DNA from: Thermoguttaceae bacterium
GTDB lineage: Bacteria > Planctomycetota > Planctomycetia > Pirellulales > Thermoguttaceae
Direction: 5' to 3'
DNA: 7,385 nt
Assembly (NCBI GenBank): GCA_017549085.1
Contig: JAFYVO010000281.1
Span: 1-7,385, forward strand
Below are positions 1 to 6,433 of the stretch, piece after piece. The notes beneath the pieces were generated by a model that saw only the letters and a list, made by a program, of their open reading frames with translations, made no database searches and was not told where the DNA came from. The position numbers and the translations under genes were made by a program. Position 1 is the first letter of the stretch, and each line of letters begins with the position of its first letter.

Positions 1-59
1 AAGCCGACGACGAAGAAGACGCGTTCGCGTTTGACGACGATTTGAGCGTTGAGTTCTAA
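1..59 (+). CDS. C-terminal end of an unidentified protein (partial)
   Basis: Reading from base 3, an open frame runs to a TAA stop at 57-59 and encodes the residues ADDEEDAFAFDDDLSVEF. It is rich in Asp and Glu, typical of an exposed acidic tail. The gene begins outside the window, so its function cannot be assigned. The frame is chosen because it ends 20 bp before a strong intrinsic terminator at 80-116; the other two plus frames stop earlier, at about 33 and 45. It is the only plus-strand gene supported in the window and converges with the regulatory group at 177-1758. Confidence 0.6.
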   Translation, partial: ADDEEDAFAFDDDLSVEF

Positions 60-79
60 GTTCTTTAAGAAAGGACGTT

Positions 80-116
80 AAAAAAGCCGGGTCGGAGCTT
101 CCGACTCGGCTTTTTT
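80..116. terminator. Bidirectional intrinsic terminator between convergent genes
   Basis: The arms at 80-96 and 100-116 pair over 17 positions with one G-T wobble around a three-base loop. The left arm begins with six A and the right arm ends with six T, so the hairpin has a U-tract when transcribed from either strand. It lies 20 bp after the plus-strand stop codon and 60 bp after the minus-strand HATPase stop codon, which fits a shared terminator. Confidence 0.9.
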
Positions 117-176
117 ACGTTTCGGCAATAATGAGCGTTCGCGTTCGACGCATAAACGAAAAACGAACGGAAACGA

Positions 177-611
177 TTAGGCGTCGTCGGAGGACGGCTT
201 TTTTTCCATAAAGATTTCCGCGCCGCCGGAACCGCGCCAAACGTTCGTCATAAAACTGCGAATCAAGAGGAGACCGCGCCCCGTCGGGATTTCTAAGTTT
301 TCGTCGAGCGTCGGATTCGGCGTCGCGGAATCGTCGAACCCTTCGCCTTCGTCGCGCACCGACAATAAAACGCGTTCGGCGGAGATTTCGGCGGAAACGT
401 CGACTTTCTTCGTCGCGTCGCGCCGGTTGCCGTGTTCGACGGCGTTCGTTATCGCCTCCGCCAACGCTAATTGAACGGCGAACAAGTCTTTAGGCGACCA
501 AGCGCGTCGCTCGAGTTCTTGAAGAACGGCGTCGACAAACGCTTCTTCGGCTCCGGAAACGCTGGGGAACGACGTGCTGGAACGCCAAACGTTGTTTAAT
601 TGCGTCGACAT
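177..611 (-). CDS. RsbW/SpoIIAB-like ATP-binding anti-sigma or switch kinase
   Basis: This 144-residue single-domain protein belongs to the GHKL HATPase_c_2 family of cytoplasmic serine kinases and anti-sigma factors, which bind ATP and switch partners with a STAS protein. The visible motifs are an N box (LALAEAITNAVEHG, with E52 and N56), a G1 box (RDEGEGF, D87) and a G2 box (PTGRGLLLIR, about 109-118). The length is usual for RsbW and SpoIIAB. I start it at the ATG at 609-611 because the longer frame to 776 would overlap the STAS gene by about 100 bp and adds no conserved domain. No strong Shine-Dalgarno sequence is seen. It is last in the group, 59 bp after the STAS gene and before the shared terminator. 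In this family the client is often a sigma factor, but none is encoded here, so the target is unknown. Confidence 0.85.
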   Translation of the reverse strand: MSTQLNNVWRSSTSFPSVSGAEEAFVDAVLQELERRAWSPKDLFAVQLALAEAITNAVEHGNRRDATKKVDVSAEISAERVLLSVRDEGEGFDDSATPNPTLDENLEIPTGRGLLLIRSFMTNVWRGSGGAEIFMEKKPSSDDA

Positions 612-670
612 AACGATGCTCGCGAAAAAAGGCGCGAAACGAGCGCGAACGAAAAAGTTCGCGTCGTCCG

Positions 671-1030
671 CTAAATTTGCGAATGAAGCGCTTCGACTTC
701 GGTCGGGCGAATTTTGAAAAGCGTGTCGAGTTTCGTAATCTTGAAAACTTCCAAAATATTCTCGTCGATACGGCAAAGGAAGAAGGCGACGCGCTTCGCT
801 TTCGCTTTGTTGTTCGCGGTGATCAACACGCGCAGGGCCGAACTCGACATAAACTTAACGTTTTGAAAGTTGACGATAACGCGTTCTTTTTTGCAGTTTT
901 CGATCAACGCGTACATTTCGTCGCCCCAAGATTGGATGCTAAGCTCCTCGTTCAGTTTAACGTCGAGGCAGTCGGCGATCGCCGCGTTGTCTACGTAACG
1001 AACCAGCAGATGGACTTTAGAGTCGCTCAT
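671..1030 (-). CDS. STAS-domain anti-sigma factor antagonist-like protein
   Basis: This 119-residue protein consists of one STAS domain like SpoIIAA and RsbV, cytoplasmic proteins whose serine phosphorylation state decides whether they bind an RsbW-type kinase. The segment VIVNFQNVKFMSSSALRVLI (51-70) matches the strand-loop-helix that carries the phosphorylated serine; by alignment with the DSSGL motif of SpoIIAA, S64 is the candidate, with Met61-Ser62 and Ala65 in place of the usual Asp and Gly. The ATG at 1028-1030 is preceded by TAAGGA at 1040-1045, 9 bases upstream, which fixes the start. The gene lies 86 bp after the response regulator and 59 bp before the HATPase, so all three are probably co-transcribed. 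It is probably the partner of the adjacent HATPase; that pairing is inferred from gene order. Confidence 0.87.
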   Translation of the reverse strand: MSDSKVHLLVRYVDNAAIADCLDVKLNEELSIQSWGDEMYALIENCKKERVIVNFQNVKFMSSSALRVLITANNKAKAKRVAFFLCRIDENILEVFKITKLDTLFKIRPTEVEALHSQI

Positions 1031-1048
1031 AAGTTGGCGTCCTTAGGC

Positions 1049-1070
1049 GCGCCGTCGTCGCGACGGGCGC
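1049..1070 (-). other. Hairpin in the leader of the STAS gene
   Basis: The arms at 1049-1057 and 1061-1070 form nine GC-rich pairs with one bulged base and a TCG loop. In the minus-strand transcript it lies just upstream of the TAAGGA ribosome binding site of the STAS gene. The U-rich run precedes rather than follows the stem, so it is not a terminator in that direction. It may separate the translation of the two cistrons or may be chance in GC-rich DNA. Confidence 0.35.
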
Positions 1071-1116
1071 AAAAAAGGTGAATCGGGTTCGCCGCGTCGA
1101 GGCGACGAACTTAAAT

Positions 1117-1758
1117 TTAAGGAATCAGTTTGTTGCGAACGGCCCAAACGGCGGCCTGCGCGCGGTCGCGAGCGTCGAGTTTTCGCAAAATATTTTGAAC
1201 GTGTTCTTTAACGGTGTCGAGGCTCAACTGCAACGACGCGGCGATTTCTTTGTTGCTCAATCCGAAAGCGACGTGCCGCAACACTTGAGTTTCGCGCGCC
1301 GTCAACGGATTTAACGGAGCGGTCGAACGTCGCCTTAACAACGACGCGACGCGGCGAAGTTCGCCGGAACAAGGCGCGCCGTTGGGATCGGCTCCGCCGC
1401 TTCCGAGCGTTCGAACGACCCGCGTAAGTTCGGCGCGCGACGTTTTTTTCAACAAATACGAGTCGGCGCCGACGGCGAGGGCGCGCGCAAAATACGCTTG
1501 TTGTTCAACGTCGGCGAAAAAAACGATTCGTCCGTCGTACCGCTGCGCTCTTAGCGTTTCGACCGCTTCGAAACCCGTCAAATCGGGGAACTTAACGTCG
1601 AGCAGCAAAACGTCCGGTCTCGCGACGAGCGTTTTCGCGACGAGTTGTTCGGCTGTTTGCGCTTCGTCGACGATTTGGACGTCGCCGTCCGAAAAAAAGG
1701 AATATAGGCCGGCGCGGACGACGGGATGCGGGTCGGCGACGACGAGGCGAACGGGCAT
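1117..1758 (-). CDS. NarL/FixJ-family response regulator with LuxR-type HTH
   Basis: This is a 213-residue DNA-binding response regulator of normal family length. The receiver domain (about 3-118) has acidic D9 in VVADPHPVVRAGL, the phospho-acceptor D54 in DVLLLDVKFPDLTG and the conserved lysine K104 in SYLLKK. Two family positions differ: Pro10 replaces the second Asp of the acidic pair, and A82 stands where Thr or Ser usually senses phosphorylation. The C-terminal LuxR/GerE helix-turn-helix (about 152-213) contains LTARETQVLRHVAFGLSNKEIA and LDTVKEHVQNILRKL. The ATG at 1756-1758 follows TAAGGAG (1764-1770) at a 5-base spacing, so the start is secure. It is first in the group with the STAS and HATPase genes, and the promoter at 1834-1862 should drive it. 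No histidine kinase is in the window, so its signal and target genes are unknown. Confidence 0.92.
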   Translation of the reverse strand: MPVRLVVADPHPVVRAGLYSFFSDGDVQIVDEAQTAEQLVAKTLVARPDVLLLDVKFPDLTGFEAVETLRAQRYDGRIVFFADVEQQAYFARALAVGADSYLLKKTSRAELTRVVRTLGSGGADPNGAPCSGELRRVASLLRRRSTAPLNPLTARETQVLRHVAFGLSNKEIAASLQLSLDTVKEHVQNILRKLDARDRAQAAVWAVRNKLIP

Positions 1759-1833
1759 AAACGCTCCTTATTGCGAACGGGCGTTAAAGTCGAACTGAAG
1801 CGGAAAAGCGATTTTCAACTCGGCGCGTCGTTT

Positions 1834-1862
1834 ATTATACCGTCGCAAGGGGCGGACGTCAA
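1834..1862 (-). promoter_or_regulatory. Near-consensus sigma-70 promoter for the regulatory operon
   Basis: On the minus strand a TTGACG hexamer (1862-1857) is separated by exactly 17 bases from a perfect TATAAT (1839-1834). A run of six A on that strand (1880-1875) lies upstream of the -35 box, where an UP element could sit. Transcription would start near 1827, giving a leader of about 70 bases before the response regulator ATG at 1758. TATAAT stands out in this GC-rich sequence. Confidence 0.75.
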
Positions 1863-1940
1863 GAAAAGGACGCGTTTTTTCTTGAAAAGAGCGCCGATTA
1901 GTCGCCGAGCAAGAGACGCGACGCTCTATAAAGGCAAACT

Positions 1941-1973
1941 CCCGCGTCGCGGCGAGCAGGAGCGCGACGCGGG
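1941..1973 (-). terminator. Candidate terminator hairpin after the 903-residue protein gene
   Basis: Perfect 11-bp arms at 1941-1951 and 1963-1973 enclose an 11-base loop. The stem begins 9 bp beyond the TGA stop (1983-1985) of the large secreted protein. The bases that follow in the minus transcript are only moderately U-rich (AGTTTGCCTTTATAG), so efficiency is uncertain. Its position before the promoter of the regulatory group suggests that it separates the two units. Confidence 0.5.
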
Positions 1974-1982
1974 ACGGAAAGG

Positions 1983-4694
1983 TCAACGATAAATAAAGGT
2001 CGCGCTTAGCTTAGCGTCGCGGTCGGCGACCGTTCGGAGCCAATACGCTTGGAACGAGTCTGGGAAATCAAACTCAACCTTTTGCTTCGCCGGGACTTGG
2101 AAACGACGATACTCCCGCCAATCGCCGTTGGCGGTCGCGTCCGTTTCCAACGCGATTTCGACGTCGGTTTCCGAGTGATTTTCGAGAACGAGCGTTTTGC
2201 GATCGAAGCCGGTCGCGAGGAACGGATCGGACGGAACTCTCGACGCGACGGACGTTTCGCGCCAAACGGAACCGCGTCCGACCGCTTTTCCGAACGACCA
2301 AAGATCGTCGAGCGAACCGAGCCAAAGCGCGGCGCCGCCGTCGTCGGAGCGGACGATTCGCCCGGTTTTCGGCGTTTTTTCGGCGACCGACTCGGTCGAT
2401 CCGACGGTGTTAACCGTCGAGTTTTGAACATCTTGCGGAACGACGCCCGCGAGAACGAGCAGACCGCGATACGAAACGTAATCGACGATCAGTCGACCGT
2501 CGGTCGCGATCGGACGAATCTTCGCGAAGCCGCCCGCGTTTTGAGCGGGAAGTTCGTAAAACGTTCCAGCGCAATGGAATAAGTCGCGTTCGGTCGCCGT
2601 TTCGCGGTCGAGACGGCAAGGAAGGGGCGACGCGACGCGGGCCGCTTCTTCGGAGCCGATAGGAAGGCGATAGCGGTTCCCGTTCAAGGCGACGACGGCG
2701 CTTAACTCGTCGATTGAAAAGACTTCCGACGCCGGGAGTCGCGGCTCGACCATCGCCTTAACGCGGCTAATCGTTCCGGGTTCGCCTCCTTCGAAACGGC
2801 AAGGAACGCGTTCGAGGCGACCGTCTTCGGTTAGTTCGTAATAGCGTTCCTCCGCGACTTTGCCGTTTTTCACTAACGACGAAACGACGGCGAGGCGGTC
2901 GTTGTCGGAGCGAACCCAAAAACGGGCGCCGAGGAAGTCGGAAACGTCGGCGGGAGAAGCGATTCCGTCGAAAACCGGCGCGGCTTCCGTCGGGCGTTCG
3001 TCGGCGTTCTTGTAATGGAAGAAGCAGGTCGCGTCGACGAGATCGGCGTTCGAACGGACGCGAATCCATTCGCCGGTTTCGGCTTCCGAGAAATCGACCC
3101 AAACGCTTCCGCCGACTTGGTTTGCGTCGGCGTTTTGAGCGGCGGTCGCGGCAAGCGAAGGAGCGTTTTTCGGGACGACGACCGTTTTCAGCGGTTCCCA
3201 AGCGCCGGTTCCGTCGCGGTCGACTTCGAACGTAATTTCAACGTTTTGAACGCCTTCCGGAAGCGTCGCGTCGGCGAAATCGACGAACGCGCTCCGACGG
3301 TCGAACCCGGCGAAGAGATAGGCGTCCGACGCCGCGTCGCGCTCGACCGCTTCGTCAAACCAAACGGCGCCGCGTCCGAGCGCCGGGCCGAACGAATCGA
3401 GTTTTTCCGGCTCGACGAACCAAAGGTTCGAGTTCGAACGCCCGGGGCCCGCGACTTGCCCTTTGAGCGGCGTTTTGTTCAAAAATTCGCTCTTCGCCGC
3501 GTCGTCGCAACCGAACGCGATTCGCCCGTTCCAAAACGCAAAGTCGCCGATAACTTTGAGATACGTCGAGCGCGGGCGGATTCCGCGAGCGTTGGCGGCG
3601 CTGAAATCGCTCGGGAAACGCCAAAAATGCCCGTGCATCGTCGCTAAAAGATCGGTTGGCGAGTCGATTTCGCGAATGCGCGGCCATTCGGTGTTCCAGC
3701 CGTGCGCCCCGTCGTAACAGTGCGACGCCTTGGGAAGTCGGTAAAAACTCCATTGGCCGCCGTCGAGAAGCGCGAGAATAACGGAACGATAATCCCAGCC
3801 GAGCGCCCAAAGCGGATCGGTTTCCGCGTCGGCGCCGTCGATTCCGCCCTTCGTCGTTACTTCGGTAAACTGTTTGCGCAAAACCACTTGCCAATCGCCG
3901 TTCGCCGTTTTTTCCGCGAGACAGCCGGACGGAACGTTCGGATTGACGCGCGCCTCGGCCGAGTTTTCGCCGTTGTTGGCGTAAACGAGCCGACCTTGCG
4001 CCGAGTAGCCGCCTTTGCCGTGGTAACCGGGGAGAACGTCGGCGCCGTCCGGTCGCGGGCGGTTGCCGTCGGGGTAAATTTCCTTGACTTCGAGCGTGTT
4101 AACGTCGACTTCGTAAAGGCCCTCTTCCATCGTGAGGAAGTAAACCTTGTTCTTTGAGTCGGTTAGGTGCCTTGCGACGGCGGTGTGGCGCCCGAACATT
4201 TGCGAATGCGGAATCGTGCGGACGGTGCCGTCGGCGGCGATCGCGTGCGACCCGATGAAAAGCTGGTTCGAATCGCGGTGAATCAGCCGGTTGGCGTTCG
4301 TGCCGCCGACGCTTTCCGGGCGCGTCGTTCGATTCAAGTCGGCGTCGATTTCGTAAAGTTTGTCGCTGGAACCGTTGGGGGCGTGCGGCCCGTAGGTGAT
4401 CGTCCAAAGCCGCCCCGCCCAAGGAACGACCGCGCCGGTTCCGCATTCGTCTTCGTCGTTGAACCAAGCGAGATGCGGGTAAACGCCGCCAAACGAACGC
4501 TTTAACGCAAGCGGCGTCGGCGGAGCGTCCGGCTTGACGACCGTCGCGGCGGGCGCGGCGGTTTGTTCGGAAGAAGAGGAGAGCGACGTTTGCGACTTGG
4601 CGTCGTCGGCGAAAAGCGAAGGAGCGCCGAGCGCGACGGCGAGCGAAAAAACGGCGAGCGTCGCGGAGCGATTCGGGAATGTTCGGCGAGTCAT
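1983..4694 (-). CDS. Large secreted protein of unknown function, propeller-like with duplicated module
   Basis: This 903-residue protein has a classical signal peptide: basic MTRRTFPNR, a hydrophobic core at about 11-28, and probable cleavage after A29 (SLFA/DD). A low-complexity Ser/Ala/Pro linker (33-62) follows. Residues about 67-410 contain recurrent short strands such as AGRLWTITYGPH, NKVYFLTMEEGLYEVDV and QGRLVYANNGE, which suggest a roughly seven-bladed beta-propeller; that fold is inferred from pattern only. Residues 424-562 and 790-902 are two copies of one module, each opening with an LW...GRG.VW motif and closing with an aromatic strand (CFFHY, TFIYR). I see no catalytic motif I can name. 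The ATG (4692-4694) follows AGAAAGG (4700-4706) at 5 bases. It lies 62 bp after the arabinofuranosidase, so an accessory role on plant polysaccharide is plausible. I recall similar hypothetical proteins near glycoside hydrolases, but cannot check this here. Confidence 0.8.
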   Translation of the reverse strand: MTRRTFPNRSATLAVFSLAVALGAPSLFADDAKSQTSLSSSSEQTAAPAATVVKPDAPPTPLALKRSFGGVYPHLAWFNDEDECGTGAVVPWAGRLWTITYGPHAPNGSSDKLYEIDADLNRTTRPESVGGTNANRLIHRDSNQLFIGSHAIAADGTVRTIPHSQMFGRHTAVARHLTDSKNKVYFLTMEEGLYEVDVNTLEVKEIYPDGNRPRPDGADVLPGYHGKGGYSAQGRLVYANNGENSAEARVNPNVPSGCLAEKTANGDWQVVLRKQFTEVTTKGGIDGADAETDPLWALGWDYRSVILALLDGGQWSFYRLPKASHCYDGAHGWNTEWPRIREIDSPTDLLATMHGHFWRFPSDFSAANARGIRPRSTYLKVIGDFAFWNGRIAFGCDDAAKSEFLNKTPLKGQVAGPGRSNSNLWFVEPEKLDSFGPALGRGAVWFDEAVERDAASDAYLFAGFDRRSAFVDFADATLPEGVQNVEITFEVDRDGTGAWEPLKTVVVPKNAPSLAATAAQNADANQVGGSVWVDFSEAETGEWIRVRSNADLVDATCFFHYKNADERPTEAAPVFDGIASPADVSDFLGARFWVRSDNDRLAVVSSLVKNGKVAEERYYELTEDGRLERVPCRFEGGEPGTISRVKAMVEPRLPASEVFSIDELSAVVALNGNRYRLPIGSEEAARVASPLPCRLDRETATERDLFHCAGTFYELPAQNAGGFAKIRPIATDGRLIVDYVSYRGLLVLAGVVPQDVQNSTVNTVGSTESVAEKTPKTGRIVRSDDGGAALWLGSLDDLWSFGKAVGRGSVWRETSVASRVPSDPFLATGFDRKTLVLENHSETDVEIALETDATANGDWREYRRFQVPAKQKVEFDFPDSFQAYWLRTVADRDAKLSATFIYR
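1986..2327 (-). repeat. Duplicated protein module, copy 2 (C-terminal)
   Basis: This encodes residues 790-903 of the large secreted protein. It shares with copy 1 the order LW, a Leu-rich strand, FG.A.GRG.VW, SDP/A-x-L, GFDR+, an acidic beta strand, a tryptophan in W+.(Y/L)+, and a final W-(I/L)-R...A..F.(Y) strand. The copies differ in length because copy 1 carries about 25 extra residues in the middle. The pattern suggests a beta-sandwich ending the protein. Confidence 0.7.
3009..3425 (-). repeat. Duplicated protein module, copy 1 (central)
   Basis: This encodes residues 424-562 of the large secreted protein, directly after the propeller-like half. Its key blocks are NLWFVEPEKLDSFGPALGRG and AVWFDE, then SDAYLFAGFDRR, TGAWEPLKTVVVP and EWIRVRSNADLVDATCFFHY. 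Each block has a counterpart in the same order in copy 2. An Ala-, Gln- and Asn-rich insertion (about 513-527) distinguishes it. Confidence 0.7.
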
Positions 4695-4738
4695 AACAGC
4701 CTTTCTCTTAAAATGTTAGAAGGAAGAAAAAGGAAAGG

Positions 4739-4766
4739 AAAAAAACGCGAACGGCGTTACTTCGCG
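4739..4766 (-). terminator. Terminator-like hairpin overlapping the arabinofuranosidase stop codon
   Basis: In the minus transcript CGCGAA (4766-4761) can pair with TTCGCG (4751-4746) around a nine-base loop, and seven U follow at once (4745-4739). A competing stem, AACGC with GCGTT, ends in the same U-run. The TAA stop of the GH51 gene (4759-4757) lies in the loop of the first hairpin. The six-pair stem is short, so partial termination with read-through into the 903-residue gene is possible. Confidence 0.5.
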
Positions 4767-6403
4767 GCGTCGCGGCGGCATTCGAGGAGGAGGAAACCGC
4801 AAGGCGGAACGACGAACGAACGTTCGGCGGCGTCGACCGGGCTCGACTTCAAAACGACCGCGTCGCGATTCGAAGCGTCGTTAGCCGAAACGATTGCGTC
4901 GGCGACGAGTTCGCTTTTCGCGACCGGAACCCAACCCTCGGGAAGTTCGACGTTTGCGACTTGCGCCGTCGTCGAAGAACGGTTGACGACGCCGACGTTA
5001 AGCGATGTAGCGTCCGGGGAAGCCGCGACGGCGTCGAGGTAAGGAAGCGTTTCCGGAAGCTCTATTTTCTCCCCGTCCGCGTCTCCAACGAGCGCGAATT
5101 TGACGTCCGCCGACCGAACGCCCGGTCCGGAAACCGTCGCGTCGCAGCGAACGCCGACGATTTTGCGCCGATACGTTTGGAAGATCGGGTAAAGCGCCGT
5201 CGGGTAAGCGTCGTTTTCGCCGACCGTTTTGACGACGCCGTGTCCGTTGACCGGGAAAATATACGTCCCCATCGCGACCGTCGGAGTCGCGCGGACGAAC
5301 GCGTTTAGCGTTCCGGCGACGACGACGGCGTCGTAAAGGCGGCGAGCGTCTTGGCGCGTAAATCTTGACGGCGAACCGTTTTCGCTAACGGCGTGTCGGC
5401 AGTTCCATTCGTCGACGGCGAGTCGAATCGGGCGGTCTTGACGGTTCAAGCGGACGTTCGCCGCTTCGACGATTTGCGCGAGCTTGCGCAAATGCGCCTC
5501 CGTTTGGGCCGGCGCGAAGAGCGTCGCGTCGGGGGAAACGAGCTTGCCGTCGACGACGCGGGCGTTGACGTAATAATGCTGCGTCAACCAGTCGATTTTC
5601 TTGCCGCAACGGTTCAAAACGGTTTCGTTCCAAGCGGCGTTATGCCCGACGCCGAGCAGCTCCAAGTCGGGAAAACGAGCGCTAATCGCCGTCGACCAAA
5701 CGTCCAACAGCGCGGCGTATTGCTCGGCGTTTAACTTGACGCCTTGTCCGAACCCGCCCCATTCCTCGTTCCCGACGCACCAGTAACGGACGTTGTAAGG
5801 TTCGACGCGGCCGTTCTTTGCGCGCTGTTGGCCGCCTTGCGTCGACGCGTCGCCGACGACGTATTCGATCCAAGCGAGCGACTTCTCGAGCGAACCGCCG
5901 AGCTCCGGATCGGGGTGAAGGTTCGCGTTCAGGTTGATGTACGGCGCCGTGTCGACGCGTTCGCACCAAGCGAGAAACTCGTCCGTGCCGAAGCGGTGGT
6001 TCTCGACGCCCCCCCAACAGCGAACCGGGACGGTCGGGCGTTCGTCGACCGGGCCGACGCCGCGTTCCCATTGGTATTCGAGGATGAACGTGCCGCCGGG
6101 CCAACGGACGACCGGAACGTCGAGGTCGCGCAAAAGTTGGTCGACATGCGGGCGCGCTTCGCCGTTTTTCCCGACGACGCCGTCGTAAATGACGCGGTCG
6201 TTGCAGTCTTCGAGCATTTGTCCGTAAATCGTCGGCGCGATTTCGACCGGCTTTTCCGGGAAGGAAACGACGATCTGCGTCGGGGCGGAGGCGGGGACAA
6301 GGGGCGTTTCCGGAGCGTCTTGAGCGAAAACGGCGGACGACGCTGCGCAGACGAACGACGCTAAAACAAAATGTAAAGCGCGCGACAACGAGAGTAAAGT
6401 CAT
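4757..6403 (-). CDS. Secreted GH51-type alpha-L-arabinofuranosidase
   Basis: This 548-residue enzyme should release terminal arabinofuranosyl groups from arabinan, arabinoxylan or derived oligosaccharides, with retention of configuration. Residues 1-27 form a signal peptide with probable cleavage at VFA/QD, so it acts outside the cytoplasm. The (beta/alpha)8 barrel region shows IYGQMLEDC (59-67), VVRWPGGTFILEYQWERGVGP (98-118) and FGTDEF (138-143). The acid/base is E213 in WCVGNEEWG, and the nucleophile is E332 in LAVDEWNCR. A C-terminal beta-sandwich (about 415-545) ends the protein, and the total length suits GH51. The first segment reads LEDC rather than the more usual IEH, so the enzyme is somewhat divergent and exact substrate cannot be read off. 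The ATG (6401-6403) has only a weak GAAAG (6412-6416) upstream. Many bacterial GH51 enzymes lack a signal peptide, so export is notable. Confidence 0.9.
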   Translation of the reverse strand: MTLLSLSRALHFVLASFVCAASSAVFAQDAPETPLVPASAPTQIVVSFPEKPVEIAPTIYGQMLEDCNDRVIYDGVVGKNGEARPHVDQLLRDLDVPVVRWPGGTFILEYQWERGVGPVDERPTVPVRCWGGVENHRFGTDEFLAWCERVDTAPYINLNANLHPDPELGGSLEKSLAWIEYVVGDASTQGGQQRAKNGRVEPYNVRYWCVGNEEWGGFGQGVKLNAEQYAALLDVWSTAISARFPDLELLGVGHNAAWNETVLNRCGKKIDWLTQHYYVNARVVDGKLVSPDATLFAPAQTEAHLRKLAQIVEAANVRLNRQDRPIRLAVDEWNCRHAVSENGSPSRFTRQDARRLYDAVVVAGTLNAFVRATPTVAMGTYIFPVNGHGVVKTVGENDAYPTALYPIFQTYRRKIVGVRCDATVSGPGVRSADVKFALVGDADGEKIELPETLPYLDAVAASPDATSLNVGVVNRSSTTAQVANVELPEGWVPVAKSELVADAIVSANDASNRDAVVLKSSPVDAAERSFVVPPCGFLLLECRRDAAK

Positions 6404-6433
6404 TTTGGCAACTTTCGTTTAAAGATAGCGAGA

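Noticed and set aside
612..776. N-terminal extension of the HATPase gene to an upstream start at 776
   Set aside because: It would overlap the STAS coding end by about 100 bp and the added residues read as antisense-type composition, not domain sequence; the start at 611 gives the usual family length.
677..1081. Plus-strand open frame of 134 codons
   Set aside because: It lies opposite the STAS gene, has Arg/Phe-rich composition and no family resemblance; it is an artefact of the low stop density.
1861..1883. Short A/T hairpin (AAGAAAA with TTTTCTT) near the -35 box as a terminator
   Set aside because: The stem is seven mostly A-T pairs with a nine-base loop and would be too weak; the A-run is better read as upstream promoter context.
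1768..1986. Minus-strand 72-codon frame between the large gene and the response regulator
   Set aside because: It would start at a TTG without a ribosome binding site and would run through the terminator hairpin and the promoter; no domain is recognisable.
1726..1992. Plus-strand 88-codon frame over the same intergenic region
   Set aside because: It overlaps the start of the response regulator and the promoter on the opposite strand, and it has no supporting signals or homology that I recognise.
3015..3647. Plus-strand 210-codon frame opposite the 903-residue gene
   Set aside because: It is Arg/Val/Asp-rich shadow sequence; the minus frame has a signal peptide, ribosome binding site and internally duplicated modules.
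5744..6364. Plus-strand 206-codon frame opposite the GH51 gene
   Set aside because: The minus frame carries complete GH51 motifs; the plus frame has none and is explained by codon bias.
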